Source: Planctomycetota bacterium (GTDB taxonomy: Bacteria > Planctomycetota > Phycisphaerae > Phycisphaerales > UBA1924). From it: 49,785 nucleotides of DNA. The notes below the pieces were generated by a model, which made no database searches, was not told the DNA's origin, and saw only the letters and a program-made list of their open reading frames with translations. The position numbers and the translations under genes were made by a program. Numbering within the stretch: position 1 is the stretch's first letter; every line of letters starts with the position of its first letter. Below, piece by piece: positions 41,240 through 49,773 of this stretch. Location of the stretch: NCBI GenBank assembly GCA_017303555.1, contig JAFLCN010000028.1, forward strand, positions 1 through 49,785, written 5' to 3'.

Positions 41240-42409
41240 ATGCCCTCCGTCACCCGCGACTACTACGAAGTTCTGAGCGTCGAGCGAACCGCCGACGGCG
41301 AGGAGATCAAGCGCTCCTATCGCCGCCTCGCGCTCAAGTACCACCCGGATCGCAATCCCGGCGACACCGAGGCCGAGGTCAAGTTCAAAGAAGCTGCCGC
41401 GGCATACGAGGTCCTTTCCGACCCCGAGAAGCGCAAGCTCTACGACCAGTACGGACACGACGGCCTGCGTCAGGCACGCGGCCCCGCGGCACATGACTTC
41501 AGCCGCATGAACGTCGAGGACATCTTCTCGATGTTCAACGACATTTTCGGTGGTCAAGGGGGGCCCGGAGGCGGCTTTGGTGGCCAGCAGGGGCGGCGGG
41601 GAGTTGCCCGCGGGTACGACCTCGAAACGGAAGTCGAACTCACGCTTGAAGAAGTTTCTGTCGGCGTCGAACGCGAAGTGCATTTCACGCGGCTTGACGT
41701 CTGCGAGACCTGCACCGGCACCGGCGCGAAGAAGGGCAGCAACCCGATCAAGTGTCCAACGTGCGCTGGCCAAGGCAAAGTTCAGCAGACCGGTTTCGGC
41801 GGCATGTTCCGCATGGTGACGGCGTGTCCGGCGTGCCGCGGACGCGGACAGATCGTCAAGGATTTCTGCGATGCCTGCAAAGGCAAGGGCCGCATGCCCC
41901 GGAAGCGGACGCTGAATGTCAAGATTCCGGCCGGCGTGAGCGATGGTCAGGCCGTACGCGTTGCGGGCGAAGGCGAACCACCGCCTCCGGAAATTTCACC
42001 AGCGGGTGAAGGCATCCGTGGCGACTTGCACGTTGCGATCCGCGTTGCCGCGCATTCGCTTTTCCAGCGCGACGAAGACAACCTCGTGCTTGAGATGCCG
42101 ATCAGTTTCGCGCAGGCATCGCTCGGTGCCGAGATCGATACGCCGACGCTCAGCGGCAATGCGAAGCTGACGGTTCCGCGCGGCACGCAGCCCGGCAGCG
42201 TTTTCTCGATCAAGGGAAAGGGGCTTCCCAACCTGCGCTCCGGTCGCGCGGGAGATTTGCTTGTCGCGGTGAAAGTTGAAGTGCCCCGCAAGTTGACCAA
42301 GGCGCAGGAGAAACTACTGCGCGATTATGCCGCGAGCGAAGACCAGGCGGTTCTTCCGGAAACGCAGGGGTTCTGGAAGAAGGTCAAGGAGATGGTGAAG
42401 GGGGAATGA
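41240..42409 (+). CDS. dnaJ: chaperone protein DnaJ
   Basis: 389-aa Hsp40 co-chaperone that stimulates DnaK ATPase. J-domain residues 6-70 with HPD at 35-37 (YHPDRNPGD). A Gly-rich segment follows (GGQGGPGGGFGGQQGRRG). Four zinc-finger motifs: CETCTGTG, CPTCAGQG, CPACRGRG, CDACKGKG. The C-terminal peptide-binding domain includes VPRGTQPGSVFSIKGKGLPN. An insert GEPPPPEISPAGEG lies in the domain. No Shine-Dalgarno sequence precedes the ATG; the leader is CTCTGTG repeat plus TTGAATTGAA. dnaK is not in the window; grpE follows, the reverse of the usual order. Confidence 0.97.
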   Translation: MPSVTRDYYEVLSVERTADGEEIKRSYRRLALKYHPDRNPGDTEAEVKFKEAAAAYEVLSDPEKRKLYDQYGHDGLRQARGPAAHDFSRMNVEDIFSMFNDIFGGQGGPGGGFGGQQGRRGVARGYDLETEVELTLEEVSVGVEREVHFTRLDVCETCTGTGAKKGSNPIKCPTCAGQGKVQQTGFGGMFRMVTACPACRGRGQIVKDFCDACKGKGRMPRKRTLNVKIPAGVSDGQAVRVAGEGEPPPPEISPAGEGIRGDLHVAIRVAAHSLFQRDEDNLVLEMPISFAQASLGAEIDTPTLSGNAKLTVPRGTQPGSVFSIKGKGLPNLRSGRAGDLLVAVKVEVPRKLTKAQEKLLRDYAASEDQAVLPETQGFWKKVKEMVKGE

Positions 42410-42416
42410 TGAGGAT

Positions 42417-42453
42417 GGGGAGGTGGGGAGGTGAAGGGGTGGGGAGGTGAGGG
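42417..42453 (+). other. candidate G-quadruplex sequence between dnaJ and grpE
   Basis: Four GGGG runs (42417, 42425, 42436, 42441) and a GGG at 42451, with loops of 1-7 nt. It lies on the coding strand, starting a few bases after the dnaJ stop. Confidence 0.7.
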
Positions 42454-42546
42454 CAGACAGAAGTTCGGAGGCGAGGGCATTGGGGCTGATTGGGTAAGAA
42501 TTGGTCAACGATCACTGGTGATTCCGGGTAAGGCAGCAAGGCAAGT

Positions 42547-43101
42547 ATGAATAGCGAATCAGACATCCCGCAGGAATGGGAGATCCCGAGCGAAGGCGAT
42601 CCGGAAACCAACCTGGCGCTCCAGGAAAAGGTCGCGAAGCTCGAGGCCGACGTTGCGGAGGCGAACAGCCGCGCACTGCGCACGATGGCCGACTTCCAGA
42701 ATTATCAGAAGCGTTCGTACAGCAACGAGCAGATCGCCAAGGCAACCGGCGCTGCGGGCGTGATCAACGGTATCGTGAGCGTGATCGATCACTTCGATCT
42801 CGCACTCCAGCAGGACACCAGCAAGGTGACCGCCGAGCAGCTCGCGGCGGGTGTGAAGGTGATTCGCGAGGAATTGCTCCGCACGCTTCAGCAGCAGGGC
42901 CTGAGCGTGATCAACCCGAAGCCGGGCGATGAGTTTGTGCCGGGGATTCACGAAGCGATCATGCAGCAGAAGGCCGATGGCATCGGGCCCGGCAAGGTTG
43001 TTGCGACATTCCAATCGGGCTACTCGCTCGCCGGTGCCGCGGCCGGTGGCGCGGACAAAGTTCTCCGTCCCGCGAAAGTCTCTGTTTCCCCGAACGAGTA
43101 A
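42547..43101 (+). CDS. grpE: nucleotide exchange factor GrpE
   Basis: 184 aa. An acidic N-terminus (ESDIPQEWEIPSEGDPE) leads to the long coiled-coil (LQEKVAKLEADVAEANSRALRTMADFQNYQKRSYSN), then the family's GVINGIVSVIDHFDLAL. The beta-domain carries NPKPGDEFVPGIHEAIMQQ (usually DPxxPxxHEAV). It releases ADP from DnaK. It lies 137 nt after dnaJ, with the G-rich tract between. Confidence 0.95.
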   Translation: MNSESDIPQEWEIPSEGDPETNLALQEKVAKLEADVAEANSRALRTMADFQNYQKRSYSNEQIAKATGAAGVINGIVSVIDHFDLALQQDTSKVTAEQLAAGVKVIREELLRTLQQQGLSVINPKPGDEFVPGIHEAIMQQKADGIGPGKVVATFQSGYSLAGAAAGGADKVLRPAKVSVSPNE

Positions 43102-43153
43102 TTCGCATTCCTATTTGGCGCTTTGCGATTTGCGAATTTGAGCTTTTCCCCAC

Positions 43154-43549
43154 ATGCCCACATACGACTACAAGTGCAACGCCTGCGGCCACGCCTTCGA
43201 AGAGTTCCAGTCGATGACCGCGCCGCTTCTCAAGAAGTGCCCCAAGTGCGGCAAGAACAAGCTGGAACGGCTCATCGGTACGGGCGCGGCGCTGATGTTC
43301 AAAGGCTCGGGCTTCTACATCACCGATTACCGCTCGGATTCGTACAAGAAGGCCGCGGAAGCAGAAAAGGGCGGCGGAAAGTCGGACGGTGCGAAGGACG
43401 GCGGAACCAAATCCGACGGCGCGAAGGCTGAACCTGTCAAGACCGAACCTGCGGCAAAGTCCAAGCCCGACACCCCCGCAAAGTCCGAGTCTAAATCGGA
43501 ATCGAAATCCCGGTCGACATCCAAGTCCAGGAAGTCGAAAGACGCCTGA
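43154..43549 (+). CDS. FmdB-type zinc ribbon protein
   Basis: 131 aa. Residues 1-45 form a zinc ribbon: MPTYDYKCNACGHAFEEFQS, then LKKCPKCGKNKLERLIG. The two Cys pairs (CNAC, CPKC) are intact. MFKGSGFYITDY follows, then a Lys/Ser/Glu-rich low-complexity tail (residues 65-131) that is probably disordered and may bind nucleic acid or ribosomes. The FmdB family is often a putative regulatory protein; its role is undetermined. The upstream 52-nt gap has ATTTGCG-type short repeats. Confidence 0.9.
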   Translation: MPTYDYKCNACGHAFEEFQSMTAPLLKKCPKCGKNKLERLIGTGAALMFKGSGFYITDYRSDSYKKAAEAEKGGGKSDGAKDGGTKSDGAKAEPVKTEPAAKSKPDTPAKSESKSESKSRSTSKSRKSKDA

Positions 43550-43569
43550 AGCGAGAGGGTCACGGTCTC

Positions 43570-43959
43570 ATGCCAATCGTCGGACACGGCATCGATCTCG
43601 CCAGCGTCGAACGCATCCGCGAGATGATCGCCGATCATGGTGATCGGTTCCTCCACCGGGTTTTCACCGAGGGCGAGCGCGAGACGGCCGCGAAACACGC
43701 GAACGTTTCCAAGAAAGTCGAGCACCTTGCGGGGCGGTTTGCCGCGAAGGAAGCGGCCTTGAAAGCACTGGGCACCGGCTGGCGCGATGGGATCGCGTGG
43801 ACGGATGTCGAGATCTCGAATCAGCCGTCTGGCGCGCCGTCGCTGGGGCTGCACGCCAAGGCGCGCGAGATTGCGGATTCGCTCGGCGCAAAGACGTATC
43901 ACGTGAGCATCAGTCACGCGGCGGGCGTTGCGACGGCCTCGGTCATTCTGGAATCCTGA
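43570..43959 (+). CDS. acpS: holo-[acyl-carrier-protein] synthase
   Basis: 129 aa. Transfers the 4'-phosphopantetheine arm of coenzyme A to acyl carrier protein. Metal-binding motif in VGHGIDLASVERI, then FTEGERETAAKH, and LAGRFAAKEAALKALGTGW with the conserved Glu/Lys. The C-terminus YHVSISHAAGVATASVIL matches the family. It lies 20 nt after the FmdB gene and converges on the SPOR gene with 6 nt between stops. Confidence 0.94.
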   Translation: MPIVGHGIDLASVERIREMIADHGDRFLHRVFTEGERETAAKHANVSKKVEHLAGRFAAKEAALKALGTGWRDGIAWTDVEISNQPSGAPSLGLHAKAREIADSLGAKTYHVSISHAAGVATASVILES

Positions 43960-43965
43960 CCCTGC

Positions 43966-44790
43966 TTATTCGTTTGTGGCGGTGGTGATCTTCGCCTCGG
44001 CGCCCATGTTGCGCTGGACATTCTCGGCCTGGGCTCTGTTGGCGAAGCGGCCGACGCGCACGGCGTAGACCTTGACGCCCTGCTGATTCGTGGTCTGGAC
44101 GATCCGGGGCGATGCGAGGCCCGCGGCCTGCGCACGAGCCCTGTAGCGATCGGCCTGGACCTGGGCTCGCTGCCAACTGCTGAAGGCTCCGAGCTGCACC
44201 GTGAACTGACCGGAACCAGTTGCCTGATTACCGCTGACGGCGGCCAGGCGATCCGAGATCAGGACTTTGAGGCTGCTGTCATCCTGGACCTGGCTCTGGG
44301 CACGCTCGTAGCTGGAGCGGGCTTCAGCGGTTCGGCCCTGGGCGCGGAGCGCGTCGCCGCAGTAGAGCGAGGCGCGGGCTGCCTCGTCCCCCGTGAGCTT
44401 GGTCGCGGCTTCGTTCAGCAGTTCGGAAGCTTCGGCGTGCCGGTTCTGCTCGTACGCGATAAGGCCGAGCTGGGCGGCGGCCTTGCCGCTGACGGTCTGG
44501 TCGCCGCTCTTGAGGAGGGGCTTGAGGATGTTCTCGGCTTCGGTGTTTTTGCCAAGTGCGGCGGCCGAGAGTCCGGCGATCAGGGCCGCCTGTTCCTTCT
44601 GGACGCTGGAGCCCTCGGTCTGGGCCTCCAGCGCGGCCTTGTAGGCGTCGGCGTAGCGGTGCTGGTTGTAGAGCTCGCGGTAATCCTCCTGAGCCGATTT
44701 CTTCGAGGAGGCGCACGCCGTCTGGAAAAGCACCGCGAAGAGGGCCAGGGCCGTCAGGGCTGTCTTTGCTGCACGAATGCTGGCCGTCAT
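43966..44790 (-). CDS. SPOR-domain lipoprotein with TPR-like repeats
   Basis: About 274 aa from the ATG at 44790. Lipobox FQTAC after TALTALALFAVL. Residues 25-160 have TPR-like helices (YRELYNQHRYADAYKAALEA, AAAQLGLIAYEQNRHAEASEL, ASLYCGDALRAQGRTAEARSS). The C-terminal SPOR domain (about 195-270) has SGQFTVQLGAFSSWQRAQVQ and GVKVYAVRVGRFANRAQAEN. SPOR domains bind denuded peptidoglycan at division sites. An envelope protein linked to division or wall remodelling is likely. Confidence 0.88.
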   Translation of the reverse strand: MTASIRAAKTALTALALFAVLFQTACASSKKSAQEDYRELYNQHRYADAYKAALEAQTEGSSVQKEQAALIAGLSAAALGKNTEAENILKPLLKSGDQTVSGKAAAQLGLIAYEQNRHAEASELLNEAATKLTGDEAARASLYCGDALRAQGRTAEARSSYERAQSQVQDDSSLKVLISDRLAAVSGNQATGSGQFTVQLGAFSSWQRAQVQADRYRARAQAAGLASPRIVQTTNQQGVKVYAVRVGRFANRAQAENVQRNMGAEAKITTATNE

Positions 44791-44929
44791 GATCGATGGA
44801 TTCCTTGCCGTATGAAAGTGAACCGGCACCCGGTTGTGTGAACAGGGCGAGTGGGGTAGGCCCCGGGTTCGGTATTATCGTCGCCCGGGTCCAATTCCTG
44901 CCACTTTCCATCCTTTCGCGGAGTGCGCT

Positions 44930-46405
44930 TTGAGCGTCCATCGACCGATTCTTTGGCAGTTGCTCCGTCATCCGGGCTCGATCGCATTCGTGGACGACCG
45001 GCGAACGACCCGGAATTACGAGTTGTTGGCGGGCATTTTTCACATCGCGAGCAAGCTCGACACCGTGAATCATTCGCAGCGGTTGGGCCTGCTCTTGCCG
45101 ACGGGAGGCACTTTCCCCGCCTCGGCCCTGGCGGGGCTCACACTGGGTCGGACGATTGTGCCCCTGAACTATCTCCTCAAGCGGGAGGAGCTTCAGTACG
45201 TGATCGACGACTGCGGGACGGACACGATTGTGACGGTGCGGCCGATGATCGAGCACCTGGGGTATGTGCCGCGTGTGAAGAATCTGGTGTATCTGGAGGA
45301 TGTGAGCTTCGCGGGCGTGCCGGATATCCGCTGGCCGGCCGACCCGGCGGATGAGGACTTGGCGGTCCTGCTGTACACGTCGGGCACGAGCGGCAAGCCC
45401 AAGGGTGTGATGCTGACGCACGGGAATCTGACGAGCAATATCCGGCAGGTTCGGGACTGGGTGGATTTCTCGCGGGCGGATTCGATGCTGGGGGTGCTGC
45501 CCCAGTTTCACTCGTTCGGGCTGACGGTGCTGACGCTGCTGCCGCTGACGGGCGGGATCAAAGTTGTGTATACCGCCCGGTTCATCCCCGGCAAGATCGT
45601 GCGGCTATTGCGCGAGCATCGGCCGACGGTGCTGGTCGCGATCCCTTCAATGTACAACGCGCTGCTGCACGCCAAAGACGCGACGGCGGATGACTTCAAG
45701 TCGCTGCGGTACACGGTCAGTGGGGGAGAGCCGTTGCCGGGGGCCGTGCGTGACACGTTCCGCGAGCGATTTGGGATCACGATCAACGAGGGGTACGGTC
45801 TGACCGAGACTTCGCCTGTCAGCAACTGGTGCCGGCCACATGAGTTCCGGCCGGGTTCGGTGGGAAGGCCGATTCCGCTCATTGATCAGCGGATTATCGA
45901 TGCGGCGACGGGGCGGACACTGCCGCCGAATACGGACGGCGAAGTGTGGATGCGCGGTCCGAACATCATGCGCGGGTATTACAACCTGCCGGCGGAGACG
46001 GCGAAGGCGTTCAGCGATTCGGGGTACTTCCGCACGGGCGACATCGGCCGCTTTGATGATGATGGGCATCTGCACATCACGGGGCGGCTCAAGGAGATGT
46101 TGATTGTCGGTGGCGAGAATGTTTTCCCGCGCGAGATCGAAGAAGTGCTGGAGCGGCATCCATCCGTGAGCGCAACGGGTGTTGTGGGTGTGAGCGATGC
46201 GATGCGGGGCGAGCAGCCACTGGCGTTTGTGGAGATGAAGGAAGGCGCGAGCTTCGACGAGAAGGAATTGATCGGCTGGTGCCGCCAGCATCTGGCGGGG
46301 TACAAGGTGCCGGTTGAAGTGAGAAAGCTGGATGCGCTGCCCCGGAATGCGACGGGCAAGGTGATGCGTCGCGAACTGAAAGCTCTGGCATCAAACGCGG
46401 GTTGA
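44930..46405 (+). CDS. AMP-dependent acyl-CoA synthetase/ligase
   Basis: About 491 aa from the TTG at 44930 (site ggag, 8 nt); an ATG at 44834 adds 32 residues unlike the family. Activates a carboxylate with ATP, then thioesterifies it to coenzyme A. Motifs: P-loop YTSGTSGKPKGVMLTHGNL, VSGGEPLPGAVRDTF, INEGYGLTETSPVS, the YFRTGDIGRFDDDGHLHITG hinge, and RLKEMLIVGGENVFPREIEE followed by NATGKVMRRELK with the catalytic Lys. Sequence style suggests a long-chain fatty acid ligase, but the substrate cannot be assigned. Divergent from the SPOR gene. Confidence 0.9.
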   Translation: MSVHRPILWQLLRHPGSIAFVDDRRTTRNYELLAGIFHIASKLDTVNHSQRLGLLLPTGGTFPASALAGLTLGRTIVPLNYLLKREELQYVIDDCGTDTIVTVRPMIEHLGYVPRVKNLVYLEDVSFAGVPDIRWPADPADEDLAVLLYTSGTSGKPKGVMLTHGNLTSNIRQVRDWVDFSRADSMLGVLPQFHSFGLTVLTLLPLTGGIKVVYTARFIPGKIVRLLREHRPTVLVAIPSMYNALLHAKDATADDFKSLRYTVSGGEPLPGAVRDTFRERFGITINEGYGLTETSPVSNWCRPHEFRPGSVGRPIPLIDQRIIDAATGRTLPPNTDGEVWMRGPNIMRGYYNLPAETAKAFSDSGYFRTGDIGRFDDDGHLHITGRLKEMLIVGGENVFPREIEEVLERHPSVSATGVVGVSDAMRGEQPLAFVEMKEGASFDEKELIGWCRQHLAGYKVPVEVRKLDALPRNATGKVMRRELKALASNAG

Positions 46406-46619
46406 CCGCGCGGTTTGTGCCTGCCGACATGCGCCGAAAACGTTTTCAGATTCTCTTTGGAATGGCTAGCCACCCACGGCGGCGACATCGCACTGGCTTG
46501 TGAGCCGTTCATCAAGTTTGCCCTACCGGGTTGGTTTGTGAGACCTCCGACGAAGCAAGATCACAGCGATCCTGCGCAGGGATGGCGCGGCCATTGTCTG
46601 TACACAAAGGGAATTGACC
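46406..46619. other. intergenic region upstream of the beta-helix gene
   Basis: 214 nt with no gene seen and no clear promoter or riboswitch. The sequence near 46523-46545 (ctaccgggttggtttgtgag) looks non-random, but I cannot assign it. Confidence 0.4.
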
Positions 46620-48728
46620 ATGCTTCGCATCTCTGCAACGTCGGCCTTGTTGATCCTCGCGGGCACCGCTTCGGCGCAGTCCGTGAACGTGGACCTGAAC
46701 TACACGGGCAAGTCGGCGCCGAGCGCGTCGTACGCGGGTGCCGCGGGACAGCCGGGAACGTGGAACGCCGTGATCGCGACCAGCGGAGCGGGCGCGACGA
46801 TCAATCTGGCCGGTTTGAACGGCGGATCGTCCGGCCTGACGCTGACTGCGAAGTCGAGCAACGGCAACTCGAACGGCGACCTTGGCACGGGCGACTTCGG
46901 CTCGCTGATGGACGATTACGCGATGGGATTCGATACGAATGGAAGCGTCAGCGTTGAAGTCAACGGGCTCGATGAGGGTACGTACCGGGCGTTCGTGTAC
47001 TCGGCGCTGAAGGAATCGGATCAGTCGTACGTCGACGGATTCGGCTTCACCAACTTCCACTCGAGCTACATCTATGGTGATGTCGGCGGCGTGAGCTTTG
47101 GCAGCGGCAGCACGAGCGGCCCGACCGTCGCCAACACGTTTCAGTATGGCAAGACGCACGTGGTGTTCAACTTCAAGGTTGGGCCGGGTGCGCCGAAGCT
47201 GAAAATCACGTCGCAGTGCGACTTTGTGAGTCTTGCGAAGTGCGCGTTCAACGGGCTGCAACTGGTCAAGATCACCGGCAACAGGCTCTACGTGAACGAC
47301 AACGCGAACGGATTGAACAACGGGATGTCTTGGACGAACGCGTTCAACAGCATCCAGGATGCACTTGCTGTTGCGAGGGCTTCTGCCGGTCAGATCACCG
47401 AGATCTGGGTCGCGGGCGGCACGTACAAGCCGGGCACGCTCCGCATCAGCAATTTCAAGCTGGTCGAGGGTGTCAAGATGTACGGCGGATTTGTGGGGAA
47501 CGAAACGCTTCTGACCCAGCGCGTGTTGAGCGTCGCCAATCAGAGCTACCTGAGCGGCGAAATCGGCACCGGGCTTCAGAACGACAACTGCTACCATGTC
47601 GTGGACGGCTCGAACGTGTCGCACCAGACCGAGCTGGATGGCTTCACAGTTGCAAGCGGGTATGCGAACGGCAGCACTCCGAACGAAATCGGCGGCGGCA
47701 TCTATATCGCCGATGGCTCGCCCACCGTGCGCAATTGCACGATCTTCGGCAACACCGCGCTGCACGGCGGCGGCGGCGTCGCGATCGACGGCACGGCGGC
47801 GTTGGTCGGCCCGCGATTTGATCATTGCCTGTTCTCGCAGAATCACGCCGACGAGGGCGGCGCGTTGCAGTACTTCGGCGGCTCGGGCGGATTCCTGCAG
47901 CCCGTGCTCGCGATCGATAGCTGCAAGTTTGTTGATAACGATGCGGCCAGCCACGCCGGTGCGATCCGGTCGTATGGGGATACCTACATCACGAACTCCG
48001 CGATCTGGGGCAACTCGGCTCCGCAGGATGGTGGCGCGGTGTATATCTCGGGCGCGAATGTCGACCTGTTTGTTCGCAGCAGCACCATTGTCGGCAACCT
48101 CAGCACCAGCGGATCGGGCGGGCTGCGGGCGCTGACCGGGGCGAACATCGACATGCGGAACTCGATCGCGGTGTACAACACCGGGCCTGGGCTCATGATC
48201 CCAACGACTAAGCAGATCAATGCTTCGGGCGGCACCCGCACCGTTGCGTACTCGTGTGTGACCGGCGACTTCACGAACACGCCGATCAGCGGCGTCGGCA
48301 ACATCGCGTCGAGTCCGTCGTTTGTGAACTACGCGGGACCGGACGGTATCGCGGGGAACCTCGATGACAATTTCCACCTCGCCACCGATTCCTCTTGTGT
48401 TGATACCGGTTCGAACGCCGAAGCCGTGGGATTGACTACGGACATCGAAGATCTGACCCGCATCGTCGACGGCGACAACAGCGGCAACGCCCGCATCGAC
48501 ATGGGTGCGTTCGAGCTGCAGCACGCGGCTTGCCCGTGCGACTTGAACGGCGACGGCTTTGTCGAAGACACCGACTTCACCATCTTCGTTGCCGCGTACA
48601 ACAAGCTTGATTGCAACGACCCGGGCATGCCCGCTGGTTGCCCGGCCGACTGTGATGGGAATGGAACGGTGGATGACGCGGACTTTGTGATCTTCGTCGC
48701 GGCGTACAACGAGCTTGTGTGCCCCTGA
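46620..48728 (+). CDS. secreted beta-helix protein with dockerin-like C-terminus
   Basis: About 702 aa from the ATG at 46620 (aaaggga site). Signal peptide MLRISATSALLILAGTASA. The middle has right-handed parallel beta-helix repeats rich in Gly/Asn: NGMSWTNAFNSIQDALAVA, then GGIYIADGSPTVRNCTIFG, AVYISGANVDLFVRSSTIVG and NSIAVYNTG. The C-terminal 65 residues hold two Ca-binding-like loops, DLNGDGFVEDTDF and DCDGNGTVDDADF, each followed by IFVAAYN, resembling type I dockerins. Several Cys may form disulfides. Extracellular or surface-attached; it could bind or cleave polysaccharide, but catalytic residues are not evident. Confidence 0.9.
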   Translation: MLRISATSALLILAGTASAQSVNVDLNYTGKSAPSASYAGAAGQPGTWNAVIATSGAGATINLAGLNGGSSGLTLTAKSSNGNSNGDLGTGDFGSLMDDYAMGFDTNGSVSVEVNGLDEGTYRAFVYSALKESDQSYVDGFGFTNFHSSYIYGDVGGVSFGSGSTSGPTVANTFQYGKTHVVFNFKVGPGAPKLKITSQCDFVSLAKCAFNGLQLVKITGNRLYVNDNANGLNNGMSWTNAFNSIQDALAVARASAGQITEIWVAGGTYKPGTLRISNFKLVEGVKMYGGFVGNETLLTQRVLSVANQSYLSGEIGTGLQNDNCYHVVDGSNVSHQTELDGFTVASGYANGSTPNEIGGGIYIADGSPTVRNCTIFGNTALHGGGGVAIDGTAALVGPRFDHCLFSQNHADEGGALQYFGGSGGFLQPVLAIDSCKFVDNDAASHAGAIRSYGDTYITNSAIWGNSAPQDGGAVYISGANVDLFVRSSTIVGNLSTSGSGGLRALTGANIDMRNSIAVYNTGPGLMIPTTKQINASGGTRTVAYSCVTGDFTNTPISGVGNIASSPSFVNYAGPDGIAGNLDDNFHLATDSSCVDTGSNAEAVGLTTDIEDLTRIVDGDNSGNARIDMGAFELQHAACPCDLNGDGFVEDTDFTIFVAAYNKLDCNDPGMPAGCPADCDGNGTVDDADFVIFVAAYNELVCP

Positions 48729-48764
48729 GTCGAGTGTTGAGTTGAACGTGAGAGTTCATGCAGG

Positions 48765-48797
48765 CCCGGCCGCGGAAGCGGCCGGGTTTGTCTTTTG
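48765..48797 (+). terminator. rho-independent terminator after the beta-helix gene
   Basis: Stem CCCGGCCGC (48765-48773), loop GGAA, GCGGCCGGG (48778-48786), then TTTGTCTTTTG. On the minus strand it also lies downstream of the sirtuin stop (48833). Confidence 0.93.
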
Positions 48798-48832
48798 TGG
48801 AGTGCTTTCGGATCGCGTTGAGGCACGCCGAT

Positions 48833-49624
48833 TTATTGTTTGTCGTTTTGCAAGGCAGCGTGCGCGAGCGCAGGAAGGATGTCGCCGGATTTGCCCTGGA
48901 GGCAGAGGTCGACGACGTGAGAGGCTGCAGTCGGCTCGGCGTTGACCTCGATGGTGAAGGCGTTGTTCTGGCGGGCGGCGTGGAGGAAACCAGCGGCGGG
49001 ATAGACGACCGCGCTCGTACCGATCGAGAGAAAGAGGTCGCAGTTCTCGACAGCTTGGCCCGCGGCAACAAGGGCGGCCTCTGGAAGCATCTCGCCGAAC
49101 CAAACGACGTGCGGGCGGAGGAGTGCGCCCGATGCGAACGGCGATGGGGGCGGGAAGGTTGAGAATGGATCGGCGGGGAGATCGATCACGCGGTGCGTGC
49201 GGGTGCAGCGCCATTGGATGATGTTGCCGTGGAGCTCGACAACGTTGGTACTGCCGGCGCGCTGGTGGAGGCGATCGACGTTTTGGGTAAGGAGGGTGAA
49301 CGTGCCGCCTCGGGAGGTGACCGCGCGTTCGATCTGGGCGAGGGCCAAATGGCCCGGGTTCGGCTCGGCGGCGAGACAGCCGAGGCGGCGCCAGTCGTAC
49401 CAGCGGGAGACTTTTTCGGGGTTGGCTTCGAAGGCTTCGGGCGTGGCGAGAGTCTGAGGATCGAACTCACGCCAGAGGGCTTGCATGTCCTTTGGAAGGT
49501 CGGATGCGCTGGCGGCGGTGCTGCCGCGGAAGGTGCGGAGGCCGGATTCGGCGGAGATGCCGGCGCCGGTGATAGCGACGACGTGGCGGGCGGATCTGAG
49601 GTGCTGGGCAGCGAGTTGGATCAC
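48833..49624 (-). CDS. cobB: Sir2-family NAD-dependent protein deacylase
   Basis: 263 aa, start GTG at 49624. NAD-binding AITGAGISAESGLRTFRG (residues 18-34), TQNVDRLHQRAGS (113-125) and catalytic His132 in VVELHGN, then HVVWFGEML. The YDWRR segment gives Tyr76-x-x-Arg79, the class III pair that favours removal of succinyl or malonyl groups. The zinc module is degenerate: only Cys140 remains of the usual four Cys (WRCTRTH). A CTCCGTG array lies 24 nt upstream. Could deacylate metabolic enzymes; targets unknown. Confidence 0.92.
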   Translation of the reverse strand: MIQLAAQHLRSARHVVAITGAGISAESGLRTFRGSTAASASDLPKDMQALWREFDPQTLATPEAFEANPEKVSRWYDWRRLGCLAAEPNPGHLALAQIERAVTSRGGTFTLLTQNVDRLHQRAGSTNVVELHGNIIQWRCTRTHRVIDLPADPFSTFPPPSPFASGALLRPHVVWFGEMLPEAALVAAGQAVENCDLFLSIGTSAVVYPAAGFLHAARQNNAFTIEVNAEPTAASHVVDLCLQGKSGDILPALAHAALQNDKQ

Positions 49625-49648
49625 GGGTAAATGGTAAAGGCGGTTGAA

Positions 49649-49668
49649 CGCGGAGAGCCACGGAGAAA
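49649..49668 (-). repeat. CACGGAG array in the sirtuin leader
   Basis: CGCGGAG and CACGGAG units. On the minus strand it reads CTCCGTG toward the sirtuin start, 24 nt away, as in the fmt leader. Confidence 0.65.
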
Positions 49669-49773
49669 CTATGCAAGCCGACTCCGGTGCTGGGGCCGCA
49701 ACGGGATCAATAGTCCCAGCGGGCTGATCGATGAGGATCGCCCAGAGCAGACACCCAGCACAGGAGACCGGCG

